NCBI RefSeq assembly: GCF_018402695.1 | Contig: NZ_JAGYIM010000019.1 | Coordinates: forward strand, 62,001-126,000 | DNA from: Arsukibacterium sp. | GTDB lineage: Bacteria; Pseudomonadota; Gammaproteobacteria; Enterobacterales; Alteromonadaceae | Length of the DNA stretch: 64,000 nt | Direction of reading: 5' to 3' | Part shown: in pieces, positions 54,191 through 63,034 of the stretch | Position numbering within the stretch: position 1 is the first letter of the stretch | Layout: each line of letters begins with the position of its first letter | Program-made: the position numbers and the translations under genes | The notes under the pieces: model-generated | The model's input: only the letters and a program-made list of their open reading frames with translations | Told to the model about the DNA's origin: nothing | Databases searched by the model: none

Positions 54191-54341
54191 AAGCCCGCGT
54201 AAAACGGGCTTATTTCTTGATTTAAAATATTAAAGCCCGCATTCAGCGGGCTTATCTCTTAATTAAAATATAAAAAGCCCACATGAAGCGGGCTTATCTC
54301 TTAATTAAAATATAAAAAGCCCGCATGAAGCGGGCTTTTTT
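54191..54341. repeat. Four hairpin repeats of exactly 42 bp between convergent genes
   Basis: AAGCCCG(C)/(G)CGGGCTT hairpins start at 54191, 54233, 54275 and 54317, i.e. exactly every 42 bp, each followed by an A/T-rich spacer (TATCTCTTAATTAAAATATA-type). The third hairpin has one A-C mismatch (54281/54289). The fourth is followed by TTTTTT. All four are stacked between prsR and the convergent TPR gene. Confidence 0.9.
54317..54341. terminator. Bidirectional terminator (last unit of the hairpin array)
   Basis: AAGCCCGC-ATGAA-GCGGGCTT with a T run on the + strand (to 54341) and an A-rich run before it that forms a U tract for the minus strand. It serves prsR and the TPR gene, which stops at 54353. 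Confidence 0.85.
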
Positions 54342-54352
54342 AGGTGCCAGAA

Positions 54353-55618
54353 TTAAAGGCTGATACCTTTGGTTTTAGCACGGTCTTTTATATAAGACTC
54401 CCAACTTCTTGTTTGACGAGAGGTTGACGGGTCTTTTTTCGCTTGTTGCAGTGCGGCATACGCTTCTTTCAGTTTACCCTGATAGAAGTACGCTTCCAGT
54501 ATATTCAGATGAATACTACCAGGGCGATCAGCATCGCGGCTCAACGCAGCATTAAAAGCCGTAATAGCATCCGGGTAGCGCTGCACAGACATTAGTGCCA
54601 TACCCTGCCGGCGATAAGCGTCAGCTTCGTTAGTCAGTTTAGCAAGCTCACCATAATACTCAGCAGCCTTACTAAACTCACGGGCCGCCTGGAAATTCGA
54701 AGCAATGGCCGTCAGCATAGTCTTATCTTTTTTGATCTGACCACTCTTAACGTACTTCTCATAAATGGTAGCGGCTTTGTATGGAATATTGTTATTCGCA
54801 TACATCTGACCTAACGCTTTAAACTCAGACTCTTTCTCAAGGAAACCTTGCGAATAGGCAATCTGAAAGGCGCTTAACGACTTAGTATAGTCTTCAACCA
54901 GAGTGTAAAAGTTACCCAGATAAACCCAGTACGTTTTTTCCTCAGGGAATAACTGCACCATGGTTTCTACCGTGGCAACCGTCTCCGGATAACGCTTAAG
55001 CTCATAGTACGCACCCATTTTCATTAAATAATGATTTTTATTAGGCTCGTCTGAAAAACGAATCGCGTTATCGGCAGCCGGTACTACCTTGTCAAACTCA
55101 CCCAGCTGAAAGTGCGCATTAGCTATACGTAAGTAGGCATCAGGATCGTTTTCACCGGTAAAACGCATCCAACGACGGTAGCTTTCAATCGCAACCTTAA
55201 AACGGCCTTCCTGAATTTGCAGGTCAGCTAATATTTTAAGGGCTGCGGCCTGGTCATTAAAACCCAGTACATCAGGTTTTACTGCCATTTCCAGATACTT
55301 AATTGCCTGCGGGACATCTTTAAAAGCGTACAGATTACCAAGGAACCGATATAGAAATGCTTTATCAAAATCACCACTAGGATCCGCGTCAACTAACACT
55401 GCAATAGCTTCGTCGACTTTCTCTTCGTTGTATAACTCAAGCGCTTTAGTGATTACCCGACCTACCCGTTCTCCGGGCAACTGAGTTTTAGCATTTTTAC
55501 GCGCTTCAATCCGCTCGCGGTCAGCGGCAGTTAAATCCTGCGCCGCTGCCGGAAGCGAAAATATGCTGAAGCTCGCCGCTAACACTAAACTGGAAGTTAA
55601 TAACGTTAATTTTTTCAT
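54353..55618 (-). CDS. TPR protein of the TonB/TtpC operon
   Basis: A 421-residue secreted protein. A signal peptide (SLVLAASFSIFSLPAAAQ, cleaved after AAA) is followed by ~9 tetratricopeptide repeats, for example YLRIANAHFQLGEFDKVV, YWVYLGNFYTLVEDYTKSL and AYRRQGMALMSVQRYPDAI. It is the last gene of the operon, 2 bp after tonB; such TPR proteins are usual beside TonB2-type systems in marine gammaproteobacteria. It probably supports the energy-transducing complex in the periplasm. Confidence 0.9.
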   Translation of the reverse strand: MKKLTLLTSSLVLAASFSIFSLPAAAQDLTAADRERIEARKNAKTQLPGERVGRVITKALELYNEEKVDEAIAVLVDADPSGDFDKAFLYRFLGNLYAFKDVPQAIKYLEMAVKPDVLGFNDQAAALKILADLQIQEGRFKVAIESYRRWMRFTGENDPDAYLRIANAHFQLGEFDKVVPAADNAIRFSDEPNKNHYLMKMGAYYELKRYPETVATVETMVQLFPEEKTYWVYLGNFYTLVEDYTKSLSAFQIAYSQGFLEKESEFKALGQMYANNNIPYKAATIYEKYVKSGQIKKDKTMLTAIASNFQAAREFSKAAEYYGELAKLTNEADAYRRQGMALMSVQRYPDAITAFNAALSRDADRPGSIHLNILEAYFYQGKLKEAYAALQQAKKDPSTSRQTRSWESYIKDRAKTKGISL

Positions 55619-55620
55619 AG

Positions 55621-56235
55621 TTAACCTCCGGCCATGTCTAAGGTAAAGTCTAGCTGAACCTGCTGGCCTGGTTGCCGCTGTGCTTTACCATCTACAACTT
55701 TAGGGCTGTATTTCCAACGGCGCAGCGCACGAATCGCTTCCCGGTCAAAGACCCGACGTGGTTCAGCTTCAATAACCTGAACTTCATCGACGCTGCCGTC
55801 TTCCATTATGGTAAAGCTTAAGCGAACCCAGCCTTGTAAGCCATCACGGGCAGCTTGCACCGGATAACGCGGTTCAATCCGCACTATCGGGGTCGCATCG
55901 CCATCACGTAACAACGAACCAGGATTATTTAAGCCAACATTTGCACCTAAGTCCATGCCTGGCATGTTAAAACCAACCGCACCGGCGGTATTAGTCTGCT
56001 CAGGCTCTGGCTGTGGCGTTTTTGGTGGCTCAGCCGGTGGTGGCGGTGGTGGTGGCGGTGGAGGCCGCCGCACCTGTGTATCTGAATCAGGCGGCGTAGT
56101 ATTGATTTCAACAATAATACGCTCTTGCTCAGGCGCCCGACGTTTGTCGCTGCTTTCAATAAGCAGCGCCATAATCAGAAACAACAGAAACGTTACCACT
56201 GCACCGATAATTAACGATGTTAGGAAACGCATCAT
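55621..56235 (-). CDS. tonB: TonB energy-transducing protein
   Basis: A 204-residue TonB2-type protein. One N-terminal TM segment (LIIGAVVTFLLFLIMALLI), a Pro-rich spacer (ten consecutive Pro, then PPKTPQPEPEQ) and a C-terminal TonB domain with RIEPRYPVQAARDGLQGWV and ALRRWKYSPKV are clear. It contacts TonB-dependent outer-membrane receptors and carries energy from ExbB/ExbD. It lies 2 bp downstream of exbD and 2 bp upstream of the TPR gene. Confidence 0.94.
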   Translation of the reverse strand: MMRFLTSLIIGAVVTFLLFLIMALLIESSDKRRAPEQERIIVEINTTPPDSDTQVRRPPPPPPPPPPAEPPKTPQPEPEQTNTAGAVGFNMPGMDLGANVGLNNPGSLLRDGDATPIVRIEPRYPVQAARDGLQGWVRLSFTIMEDGSVDEVQVIEAEPRRVFDREAIRALRRWKYSPKVVDGKAQRQPGQQVQLDFTLDMAGG

Positions 56236-56237
56236 AA

Positions 56238-56642
56238 CTAGTTTTTCTCCCCGGCAATGGTAATTACAAGCGACTGATCAGCAGCTTTAACCTGATCCAT
56301 TACTTCCATTACTACACCGTGTTTAGCGCCAACATCAGCCTGCAGAATAATAGTATCTGTAGGCGACTCAGCTCTTAAACGTTCAATGTTGGCAGAAACC
56401 CGCTCAATATCAACCATCCGCTTATCCATCCATACTTCACCATTCTCACGAATAGCGATAAAGATAGTGGCCGACGGTTTTTGCTGCGCCTGGGTTGCTT
56501 CCGGCTTGTTTACATCAATACCAGCTTCTTTGACGAAAGAAGTCGTTACGATGAAGAATATCAACATAATGAAAACGATATCCATCATCGGCGTGATGTC
56601 GATTGCCGCTTCCTCGTCTTCACGAATACGTTTACGTGCCAT
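56238..56642 (-). CDS. exbD: ExbD/TolR family biopolymer transport protein
   Basis: A 134-residue protein. The N-terminus EDEEAAIDITPMMDIVFIML holds the proton-path Asp in the single TM segment. The remainder is periplasmic and includes the usual LQADVGAKHGVVMEVMD end. It forms the proton channel with ExbB. It lies 11 bp after exbB and is part of the operon. Confidence 0.94.
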   Translation of the reverse strand: MARKRIREDEEAAIDITPMMDIVFIMLIFFIVTTSFVKEAGIDVNKPEATQAQQKPSATIFIAIRENGEVWMDKRMVDIERVSANIERLRAESPTDTIILQADVGAKHGVVMEVMDQVKAADQSLVITIAGEKN

Positions 56643-56653
56643 AAAATTCTCTC

Positions 56654-57181
56654 TTAATGATGCGGTAAGCTGTCAACGAGATCTGCTTTTTCCCGTTTCA
56701 CTTTTGTTTCAAGCCGCGAACTGAAAAACAATCCTGATAACGCTGCAACCATACCCGCCATTGTCGGAATTGTTGCCATCGAGATACCAGCAGCCATAGT
56801 ACGGGGGTTACCGGTACCTTGGGTTGCCATGATATCGAATACCGCTATCATGCCGGTTACTGTGCCAAGCAAACCAACCAATGGACACATTGCAACCAGT
56901 GTTTTAATCAGTAACATCCGCTGATCAAGGTCATTTGTCGCCTCAGAAATCCAGGTATCACGGATTTTATGGGCATACCAGGACGTGGTATCTGCTCTGG
57001 CATCCCATTTGGCAATAATATCCTTTTTAATCTTAGGAAATACTGCCGATACGTACCAGTAGCGCTCTAACATCAAAAACCACATGATGAAGAGAACCAC
57101 GGCAACAACGTATAACACGTTGCCACCGGTATGAATAAAATCCTGTACCGATTCCCACAGCCCTACTAGCTGGGTCATCAT
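56654..57181 (-). CDS. exbB: ExbB/TolQ-type proton channel protein
   Basis: A 175-residue MotA/TolQ/ExbB protein, short as in TonB2 systems. Three TM segments are seen (NVLYVVAVVLFIMWFLML, then the pair around CPLVGLLGTVTGMIAVF and MATIPTMAGMVAALSGLFF). It overlaps the ttpC-like stop by 1 bp. Together with exbD and tonB it energises receptor-mediated uptake. Confidence 0.93.
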   Translation of the reverse strand: MMTQLVGLWESVQDFIHTGGNVLYVVAVVLFIMWFLMLERYWYVSAVFPKIKKDIIAKWDARADTTSWYAHKIRDTWISEATNDLDQRMLLIKTLVAMCPLVGLLGTVTGMIAVFDIMATQGTGNPRTMAAGISMATIPTMAGMVAALSGLFFSSRLETKVKREKADLVDSLPHH

Positions 57182-58548
57182 TAGGCGTTCTCCTTCTCCG
57201 CATGAGCAGCAACAATACCAGCGCTTTGCTCATCTAACACGTGTAAAATTGATTTTGCTTTAGCCTGGACAATGCTGTGAACAAACAACAATGGTAACGC
57301 CGCAATCAGACCCAGAGCGGTTGTTACCAACGCCAGAGAGATTGAGCCTGCCATCAGTTTCGGGTCACCGGTTCCGTACAGAGTAATTTGCTGGAACGTC
57401 AGAATCATACCGATAACGGTACCTAACAGACCCATTAACGGTGCTACAGCAGCAAACAACTTAATTAAACCGATACCGCGGTCAATACTTGGTGTTTCAC
57501 GCAGGATAGCTTCATCCAGTTTCAGTTCCAGGTTCTCAACATCAGCAGAACGGTTCTGATGATACACATTCAGAATACGACCCAGTGGGTTTTTATCTGA
57601 TGGGTTAGACAGGTTTTTCAGCTGTGAACGCATTTTACCGCCAACCATGGTTAATACCAGGAAGCGCTCAAGCGCAATAAGTAAACCGATAAACAGTAAT
57701 ACCGTGATCAGGTAACCAACTGTGCCACCCTGGTGGTAGTATTCCATCAGTGTGCTACGTTGCTGGTTTAAGCGCAGTAAGCTGTTGCCTTTGGTAGGGT
57801 CAACATATAAACCGGCTAACTCGCCTTGTGCGGCGTTGTGATACTCCGCAACTGATCCATGAATTTTACCTTGTGGCTGACGCCCCAGAGGTTGGATCTG
57901 GTCAGTGTCTACGTTACGGATCAAATACTGGTCGTCAGTCGTCAGGTGGAAAGCACCGAAACGGGTAACCCGCTCAGTTGAACTACCGCCATCTAACTTA
58001 ACGACTTCAGCATCAAATTTTGCAATTTTGGCTGATTCAGTCATTTCAGTCAGCATGGCAACCCACAGGTCTTCCATCTGGCTTAAGGTTGGCAGCTCAG
58101 TTGCAGCAGCAATTGCACGTAATGGCTCTTCACGGCCGGGGTACTGAGCACTGATTAAAGAACTGGTAATCACACCGATGGCCTGGTTGGCAGATTGACG
58201 TACCACACCAAACACTTCACCCATAGTACCCTGAGCACTTTCCAGCTCCTGGATTTTCTGGGCAATTAAGATGTCATTGTCAGAATACTGCTTGGCTAAA
58301 CGGTCGCCGCGAGCTTCTTCATCAGCAAACTGTCTTTTCGCAGTGTTAAGTAAAGCTTGCTTGTCAGCACGTTCAGCCAGGAAAGCGCGCTCACGCTCCT
58401 GGTTCATCCGGCCTTCAACAGCCCGCTCTTTCTTAATTTGCTCTAGTAGCTGGTCAAGCTGCTCGGTGTTAGCTGCAGCGTTAAATGCTACTGATGCAGA
58501 TAAAGTAACCGCAGCAGCAACAACCAATGTTTTAATAGCCTTTCTCAT
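57181..58548 (-). CDS. TtpC-like MotA/TolQ/ExbB proton channel family protein
   Basis: A 455-residue protein. It begins with a signal peptide (LVVAAAVTLSASVAFNAAA) and a ~230-residue coiled-coil periplasmic domain rich in Gln, Glu and Arg, then an ExbB-like membrane domain (GYLITVLLFIGLLIALERF, LFAAVAPLMGLLGTVIGM, GSISLALVTTALGLIAAL). This long form is TtpC, the fourth component of TonB2 systems. It lies 6 bp after the DUF3450 gene. Confidence 0.93.
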   Translation of the reverse strand: MRKAIKTLVVAAAVTLSASVAFNAAANTEQLDQLLEQIKKERAVEGRMNQERERAFLAERADKQALLNTAKRQFADEEARGDRLAKQYSDNDILIAQKIQELESAQGTMGEVFGVVRQSANQAIGVITSSLISAQYPGREEPLRAIAAATELPTLSQMEDLWVAMLTEMTESAKIAKFDAEVVKLDGGSSTERVTRFGAFHLTTDDQYLIRNVDTDQIQPLGRQPQGKIHGSVAEYHNAAQGELAGLYVDPTKGNSLLRLNQQRSTLMEYYHQGGTVGYLITVLLFIGLLIALERFLVLTMVGGKMRSQLKNLSNPSDKNPLGRILNVYHQNRSADVENLELKLDEAILRETPSIDRGIGLIKLFAAVAPLMGLLGTVIGMILTFQQITLYGTGDPKLMAGSISLALVTTALGLIAALPLLFVHSIVQAKAKSILHVLDEQSAGIVAAHAEKENA

Positions 58549-58554
58549 TTATTC

Positions 58555-59325
58555 TTACTCCGCTGCGAAAAGTGGTACACGGTCCATATCAGGGGTCGCT
58601 TCACGACGCGACATCTTGATAAGGTTGGTGATTGAATTCATGTATGAATCAGGTAGCTCTTCCCAGCTTTTCGTTTCTTTGTTGTAAGCCCAGGCTGCAT
58701 TGCCATCTAAAGACTGCGCAACTAATGCCAGGCGGCCAACATTCAGGTAATCAACTGTGATTTCCTGACCTTCAAAATTCAGTGTACCCTGGTACGCAGC
58801 CATTTCTGAGCCATAGCCCATCTCGATGCTATATGCTTCCAGGATCTGGCGATATTGCTCTGAACGTTGCACGTCAGAACGGTCCATCAGTTCACGTAGT
58901 TTTTCAACACGTTCTAACCGGCGCTCGGTGCGCAGTGGAATATCAGCATTAACAAATTGCTCCAATGCATCAATCATCCGGAACATCAGAGGCACAGTAC
59001 CTTTGTTGGTATTTTCCAAATCATCCATCTGACGCTGTAAAGAATCCAGTTGACGTTGTTGGTCGTTAACCAGTGTTTGCAAAAAGTCGTTGTAAACTTT
59101 TAAGTTTTCAGTTTGCACCACGACAACACGGTACTCGCCCAGTAATTCCTGAGTTTGCTCGTATATGGTGTTGATTTTTTCCTGAGACTGCAAAGCAGCA
59201 CGTTGGATCTGGCTATTCGCCTGGTGTAGATCTTTTAAGTCTGTTGCAGCGGCAGAACCGGCAAAAGCTAAGCTGCCAGCCAGCGCTGAGGCAACAAGAC
59301 TCTTTTGAATTTTTTTGTTAAACAT
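58555..59325 (-). CDS. DUF3450 family secreted protein
   Basis: A 256-residue protein. The ATG at 59325 (MFNKKIQKSLVAS) is preferred to the TTG at 59334 and gives a signal peptide ending ASAAATD-like. The mature part is a coiled coil (residues ~30-110, heavy in Gln, Glu and Leu), followed by DALEQFVNADIPLRTERR and a C-terminal WAYNKETKSWEEL. DUF3450 proteins commonly head TonB2/TtpC operons. Their role is unknown, probably in the periplasmic coupling of the complex. Confidence 0.9.
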   Translation of the reverse strand: MFNKKIQKSLVASALAGSLAFAGSAAATDLKDLHQANSQIQRAALQSQEKINTIYEQTQELLGEYRVVVVQTENLKVYNDFLQTLVNDQQRQLDSLQRQMDDLENTNKGTVPLMFRMIDALEQFVNADIPLRTERRLERVEKLRELMDRSDVQRSEQYRQILEAYSIEMGYGSEMAAYQGTLNFEGQEITVDYLNVGRLALVAQSLDGNAAWAYNKETKSWEELPDSYMNSITNLIKMSRREATPDMDRVPLFAAE

Positions 59326-59589
59326 AGTTCCCAACCAATTATTGCTGATTAACGTAACCTGATTAGTGTAAGGGCTTACGCTGAAATATTAAGACGCAAA
59401 ATTCAGATACAATAAGCCCTCGGTTAGAGGGTAAACCGTCCGCATCATTGCAGTTAAAACTCAGGTTGTCAACAGCATGCAGCTGCCTGAACCTAGGGTT
59501 TACCACGATGATCCGGCCGGTTTATCACCAATTTTAAGCGTCATTAAACCTATAGTTGTTAATATTTAATGACGCATTAAATATTTTGG
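59326..59589. other. 264 bp region upstream of the TonB operon and downstream of fba
   Basis: It holds the promoter of the minus-strand TonB operon, two oppositely oriented GGTAAACC octamers (59430-59437 and 59497-59504) and the inverted repeat at 59538-59575. No coding frame or RNA gene is recognised. Confidence 0.5.
59538..59575. repeat. Perfect 11-bp inverted repeat downstream of fba
   Basis: GCGTCATTAAA at 59538-59548 and TTTAATGACGC at 59565-59575 with a 16-base spacer, 14 bp after the fba stop. The stem is AT-rich and no T run follows, so it is a poor intrinsic terminator; it may be a regulatory site or a stable 3' hairpin. Confidence 0.6.
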
Positions 59590-60654
59590 TTATTTTATAT
59601 TCGGTGTCAATTTTCCAGCCGTATATAAATCAACCATGGTATCGAGCGACAAGGCTTTAATTTTACTGCCATTGCCAGCACAACCAAAGGCTTCATAACG
59701 GGCAATACAGATATCTGCCATCGCTGTTACCGAAGCCTGTAAATACTTACGTGGGTCAAATTCCGCCGGATGCTGCGCCAGATAACGACGAATAGCACCA
59801 GTAGACGCTAACCGTAAGTCAGTATCAATGTTAATTTTCCGCACCCCAAACTTTATACCCTGCTGTATTTGAGCCACTGGCACGCCATAAGTTTCCGGGA
59901 TTTTACCCCCATACTCATTAATAACTTCCAGCCAGTCTTGTGGCACTGAAGAGGAGCCGTGCATTACCAGATGGGTATCCGGTATCCGTTGATGTATCGC
60001 TTTAATCCGGTCAATCGCCAGAATATCATCAGTAGGTGGCCGGCTGAATTTGTATGCACCATGCGAGGTACCGCAGGCAATAGCCAGCGCATCAACCTGC
60101 GTTTCACGCACAAACTGTGCCGCTTCTTCCGGATCAGTCAGCATTTGATCATGGGTTAACACCCCACTTGCTCCAATACCATCTTCCTCACCGGCCTCAC
60201 CGGTTTCCAGCGAGCCAAGACAACCTAACTCTCCTTCAACGGAGACGCCACAGGCGTGCGCTATTTCAACAACCTTGCGCGTTACATTAACATTATAAGC
60301 ATAATCCATCGGCGTTTTACCATCTTCGCCCAGTGAGCCATCCATCATTACCGATGAAAAACCAAGCTGAATTGAGCGCTGACATACCGCCAGTGAAGTG
60401 CCGTGGTCCTGATGCATGACCACCGGAACATGGGGAAACTCTTCCACCGCGGCTAATATAAGGTGCCGTAAAAACGGAGCCCCCGCATATTTGCGTGCAC
60501 CTGCCGAAGCCTGCACAATCACCGGACTGTCCGTTTTATCTGCGGCCAGCATAATGGCGCGCATTTGTTCCAGGTTGTTTACGTTAAATGCCGGGATGCC
60601 GTAACCCACTTCGGCGGCGTGATCGAGCATTTGCCGTAATGATATCAGTGCCAT
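59590..60654 (-). CDS. fba: Class II fructose-bisphosphate aldolase
   Basis: A 354-residue class II (zinc) aldolase of the Calvin-cycle subtype. [17 protein letters not shown] carries metal ligands and the catalytic Asp region, and [46 protein letters not shown] and [12 protein letters not shown] complete the active site. It cleaves fructose 1,6-bisphosphate into two triose phosphates, in the cytoplasm. It follows pgk by 103 bp. Also clearly expected on the chromosome near epd. Confidence 0.95.
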   Translation of the reverse strand: MALISLRQMLDHAAEVGYGIPAFNVNNLEQMRAIMLAADKTDSPVIVQASAGARKYAGAPFLRHLILAAVEEFPHVPVVMHQDHGTSLAVCQRSIQLGFSSVMMDGSLGEDGKTPMDYAYNVNVTRKVVEIAHACGVSVEGELGCLGSLETGEAGEEDGIGASGVLTHDQMLTDPEEAAQFVRETQVDALAIACGTSHGAYKFSRPPTDDILAIDRIKAIHQRIPDTHLVMHGSSSVPQDWLEVINEYGGKIPETYGVPVAQIQQGIKFGVRKINIDTDLRLASTGAIRRYLAQHPAEFDPRKYLQASVTAMADICIARYEAFGCAGNGSKIKALSLDTMVDLYTAGKLTPNIK

Positions 60655-60757
60655 GAAAACCTCTCTTTTATACTAAGGTACAGTTTGTAGGTAAAATGTC
60701 GTCTTTATTTTATTATGAATTTTTTATGACATCGCATTAGCGCGATGCTTTGCAAAC

Positions 60758-61948
60758 TTAATTTTTGGGGCTATTAGCTGCCCGTTGTTCCAGTATAGCG
60801 ACTGCCGGTAAGGTTTTGCCTTCTAAAAACTCTAAAAACGCGCCACCACCAGTAGAAATATAAGATACATCACCGGCAATACCATATTTATCAATAGCTG
60901 CCAGGGTATCGCCGCCGCCAGCAATCGAGAAAGCATCACTGCTGGCAATGGCTTCAGCCACTGCTTTGGTGCCGGCCGCAAATTGCTCAAACTCAAACAC
61001 CCCTACCGGACCGTTCCAAACGATAGTACCGGCATTTTTCAGAATATCGGTTAACTGGCCAATAGTTGCCGGGCCCACATCAAAAATCATCTCGGTGCTG
61101 GCGACATCGGCAACCAGCTTTAAACTGGCCGGTGTCTGCTCATTAAATTCCTGCCCCACTACCACATCAGTTGGCACAGGTATTATGGCGCCGCGCGCTC
61201 TGGCCTGTTCAATAAGCCGCTTCGCTTCCGGGATGAGATCTGGCTCGTACAGAGATTTACCCACGTTATTGCCCTCTGCAGCGATAAAGGTATTGGCAAT
61301 ACCGCCACCCACGATCAGCTGGTCTACCATACCTGACAACGATTCCAGCACGGTCAGTTTAGTTGAAACTTTTGAGCCGCCAACAATGGCAACCAATGGC
61401 CGTTTCGGGTTCTTTAACGCGGCACCCAACGCATCCAGCTCTGCTACTAATAATGGCCCGGCACAGGCAACGGGGGCAAATTTTGCCACACCATGCGTAG
61501 ATGCTTGTGCCCGGTGGGCCGTACCAAAGGCATCCATCACAAACACATCACATAAGGCGGCAAGTTGCTTTGCCAGCTGGTCATCATTTTTCGCTTCACC
61601 CTGGTTAAAGCGCACATTTTCAAAAACCACAACTTCAGCCGCACTTACCTCGACGCCGTGTAAATAATCGCTGGCCAGTCGCACAGGTACCGTTAATGCC
61701 TCAGCCAAATAATCAACAACGGGTTGCAGGGAAGCATCCTCTGCAAACACCCCCTCCTCAGGCCGGCCCAGGTGAGACATCACCATGACTTTCGCGCCTT
61801 TATCCAGCGCCAGCTGAATAGTAGGTATTGCCGCTTTTAACCGGGCATCCGACGTTACTTTGCCCGCTTTAACCGGCACATTTAAGTCTTCCCGGATTAA
61901 TACCCGCTTTCCTGCTAAATCCAGATCACTCATCCGAATAACGCTCAT
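60758..61948 (-). CDS. pgk: Phosphoglycerate kinase
   Basis: A 396-residue kinase. The ATG at 61948 has AAGGAG upstream and yields [19 protein letters not shown], the normal start; the longer frame to 62122 overlaps epd and is rejected. [43 protein letters not shown] and [12 protein letters not shown] are the active-site motifs. It transfers phosphate between 1,3-bisphosphoglycerate and ADP. It is 16 bp downstream of epd. Confidence 0.97.
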   Translation of the reverse strand: MSVIRMSDLDLAGKRVLIREDLNVPVKAGKVTSDARLKAAIPTIQLALDKGAKVMVMSHLGRPEEGVFAEDASLQPVVDYLAEALTVPVRLASDYLHGVEVSAAEVVVFENVRFNQGEAKNDDQLAKQLAALCDVFVMDAFGTAHRAQASTHGVAKFAPVACAGPLLVAELDALGAALKNPKRPLVAIVGGSKVSTKLTVLESLSGMVDQLIVGGGIANTFIAAEGNNVGKSLYEPDLIPEAKRLIEQARARGAIIPVPTDVVVGQEFNEQTPASLKLVADVASTEMIFDVGPATIGQLTDILKNAGTIVWNGPVGVFEFEQFAAGTKAVAEAIASSDAFSIAGGGDTLAAIDKYGIAGDVSYISTGGGAFLEFLEGKTLPAVAILEQRAANSPKN

Positions 61949-61964
61949 TCTTTGCTCCTTGTCA

Positions 61965-62978
61965 TTAATGTTGTTGCAGCATGGCCCGCGCTGTATCGAG
62001 CATCCTGTTGGCAAAACCCCATTCGTTGTCACACCACACCAGACATTTAACCAGCCGTTTATGACTGACCCGGGTCTGAGAGCCATCGACAATGCAGGAG
62101 TGCGGGTTATGATTAAAATCAACGGAAACCAGCGGCTCTTCAGTATAATCCAGAATACCCGCCAGGATGCCGATCCCGGCGTGTTGCAGTGCTTTATTTA
62201 CCCGGTCAATGCTGACATCCTGATGCAAGGTAACACTTAAATCCATGGCCGTGACATTTACAGTGGGTACGCGTACGGCGATGGCTTCAAACCTGCCGGC
62301 AAACTTGGGTAAAATTCGTTCTATGCCCAACGCCAGTTTGGTATCAACCGGTATAATCGACTGACTGGCCGCCCGGGTCCGGCGTAAATCCGGATGGTAA
62401 GCATCGATAACCTGCTGATCATGCATTGAAGCATGAATAGTAGTAATAGTACCGCTTTCTACGCCAAAATGCTGATCCAACACCTGAATAACCGGCACTA
62501 TGCAGTTAGTGGTGCAGGAGCCTGCCGATACCACGGTCATCGCATCAGTTAACAGATGCTGATTAATACCATAAATAATGGTGGCATCAATATCCGTATC
62601 CGCCGGATGAGAAAACAATACTTTTTTTGCACCTGCAGTTAAGTGCCAGTTGGCATGCTCACGACTGTGAAATACCCCGGTACACTCCAGCACCACATCG
62701 ACATCCAGCTCTGCCCAGGGCAGTTCCAGCGGATCCGCTTCGCTGAATAACGCAATCTCGTCATCGGCTACCCGGAGTCCACCGGCAAATGATTCCACCT
62801 TACAACCGAAACGGCCATGTGAGGTGTCATACTTTAATAAGTGCGCTACCCCTTTCGCATCGGCCAGCTCGTTAATAGCAACAACCTGCAGTTGCTGTTG
62901 CCATCCATTTTCGTATATTGCCCGCAAAATATTGCGGCCAATCCGGCCAAAGCCGTTTATTGCCAGTTTAATTGCCAT
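61965..62978 (-). CDS. epd: Erythrose-4-phosphate dehydrogenase
   Basis: A 337-residue GAPDH-superfamily enzyme. NAD site [17 protein letters not shown], catalytic Cys155 in [15 protein letters not shown], and [20 protein letters not shown]. The residues around [14 protein letters not shown] and [21 protein letters not shown] are those of Epd rather than GapA, and the epd-pgk-fba order matches other gammaproteobacteria. It oxidises erythrose 4-phosphate for pyridoxal phosphate synthesis. GapA activity cannot be excluded by sequence alone. Confidence 0.88.
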   Translation of the reverse strand: MAIKLAINGFGRIGRNILRAIYENGWQQQLQVVAINELADAKGVAHLLKYDTSHGRFGCKVESFAGGLRVADDEIALFSEADPLELPWAELDVDVVLECTGVFHSREHANWHLTAGAKKVLFSHPADTDIDATIIYGINQHLLTDAMTVVSAGSCTTNCIVPVIQVLDQHFGVESGTITTIHASMHDQQVIDAYHPDLRRTRAASQSIIPVDTKLALGIERILPKFAGRFEAIAVRVPTVNVTAMDLSVTLHQDVSIDRVNKALQHAGIGILAGILDYTEEPLVSVDFNHNPHSCIVDGSQTRVSHKRLVKCLVWCDNEWGFANRMLDTARAMLQQH

Positions 62979-62994
62979 ATCACCACATAAAAGT

Positions 62995-63013
62995 GGGACC
63001 GCTAAGCGGCCCC
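62995..63013 (-). terminator. Possible terminator/attenuator between tkt and epd
   Basis: In minus-strand RNA the hairpin GGGGCCGC-UUA-GCGGUCCC has an 8-bp stem (one G-U) and is followed by ACUUUUAU. The T tract is short, so partial termination is more likely than complete. Confidence 0.5.
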
Positions 63014-63034
63014 GGGATTGTGTATTAGTAACGA

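Noticed and set aside
60948-61667. 239-codon open frame on the + strand opposite pgk
   Set aside because: It is antisense to the well-conserved pgk gene; the translation is Ser/Thr/Ala-rich and matches no family.
62979-63034. A small gene between tkt and epd
   Set aside because: Only 56 bp with a hairpin; no room for a coding frame.
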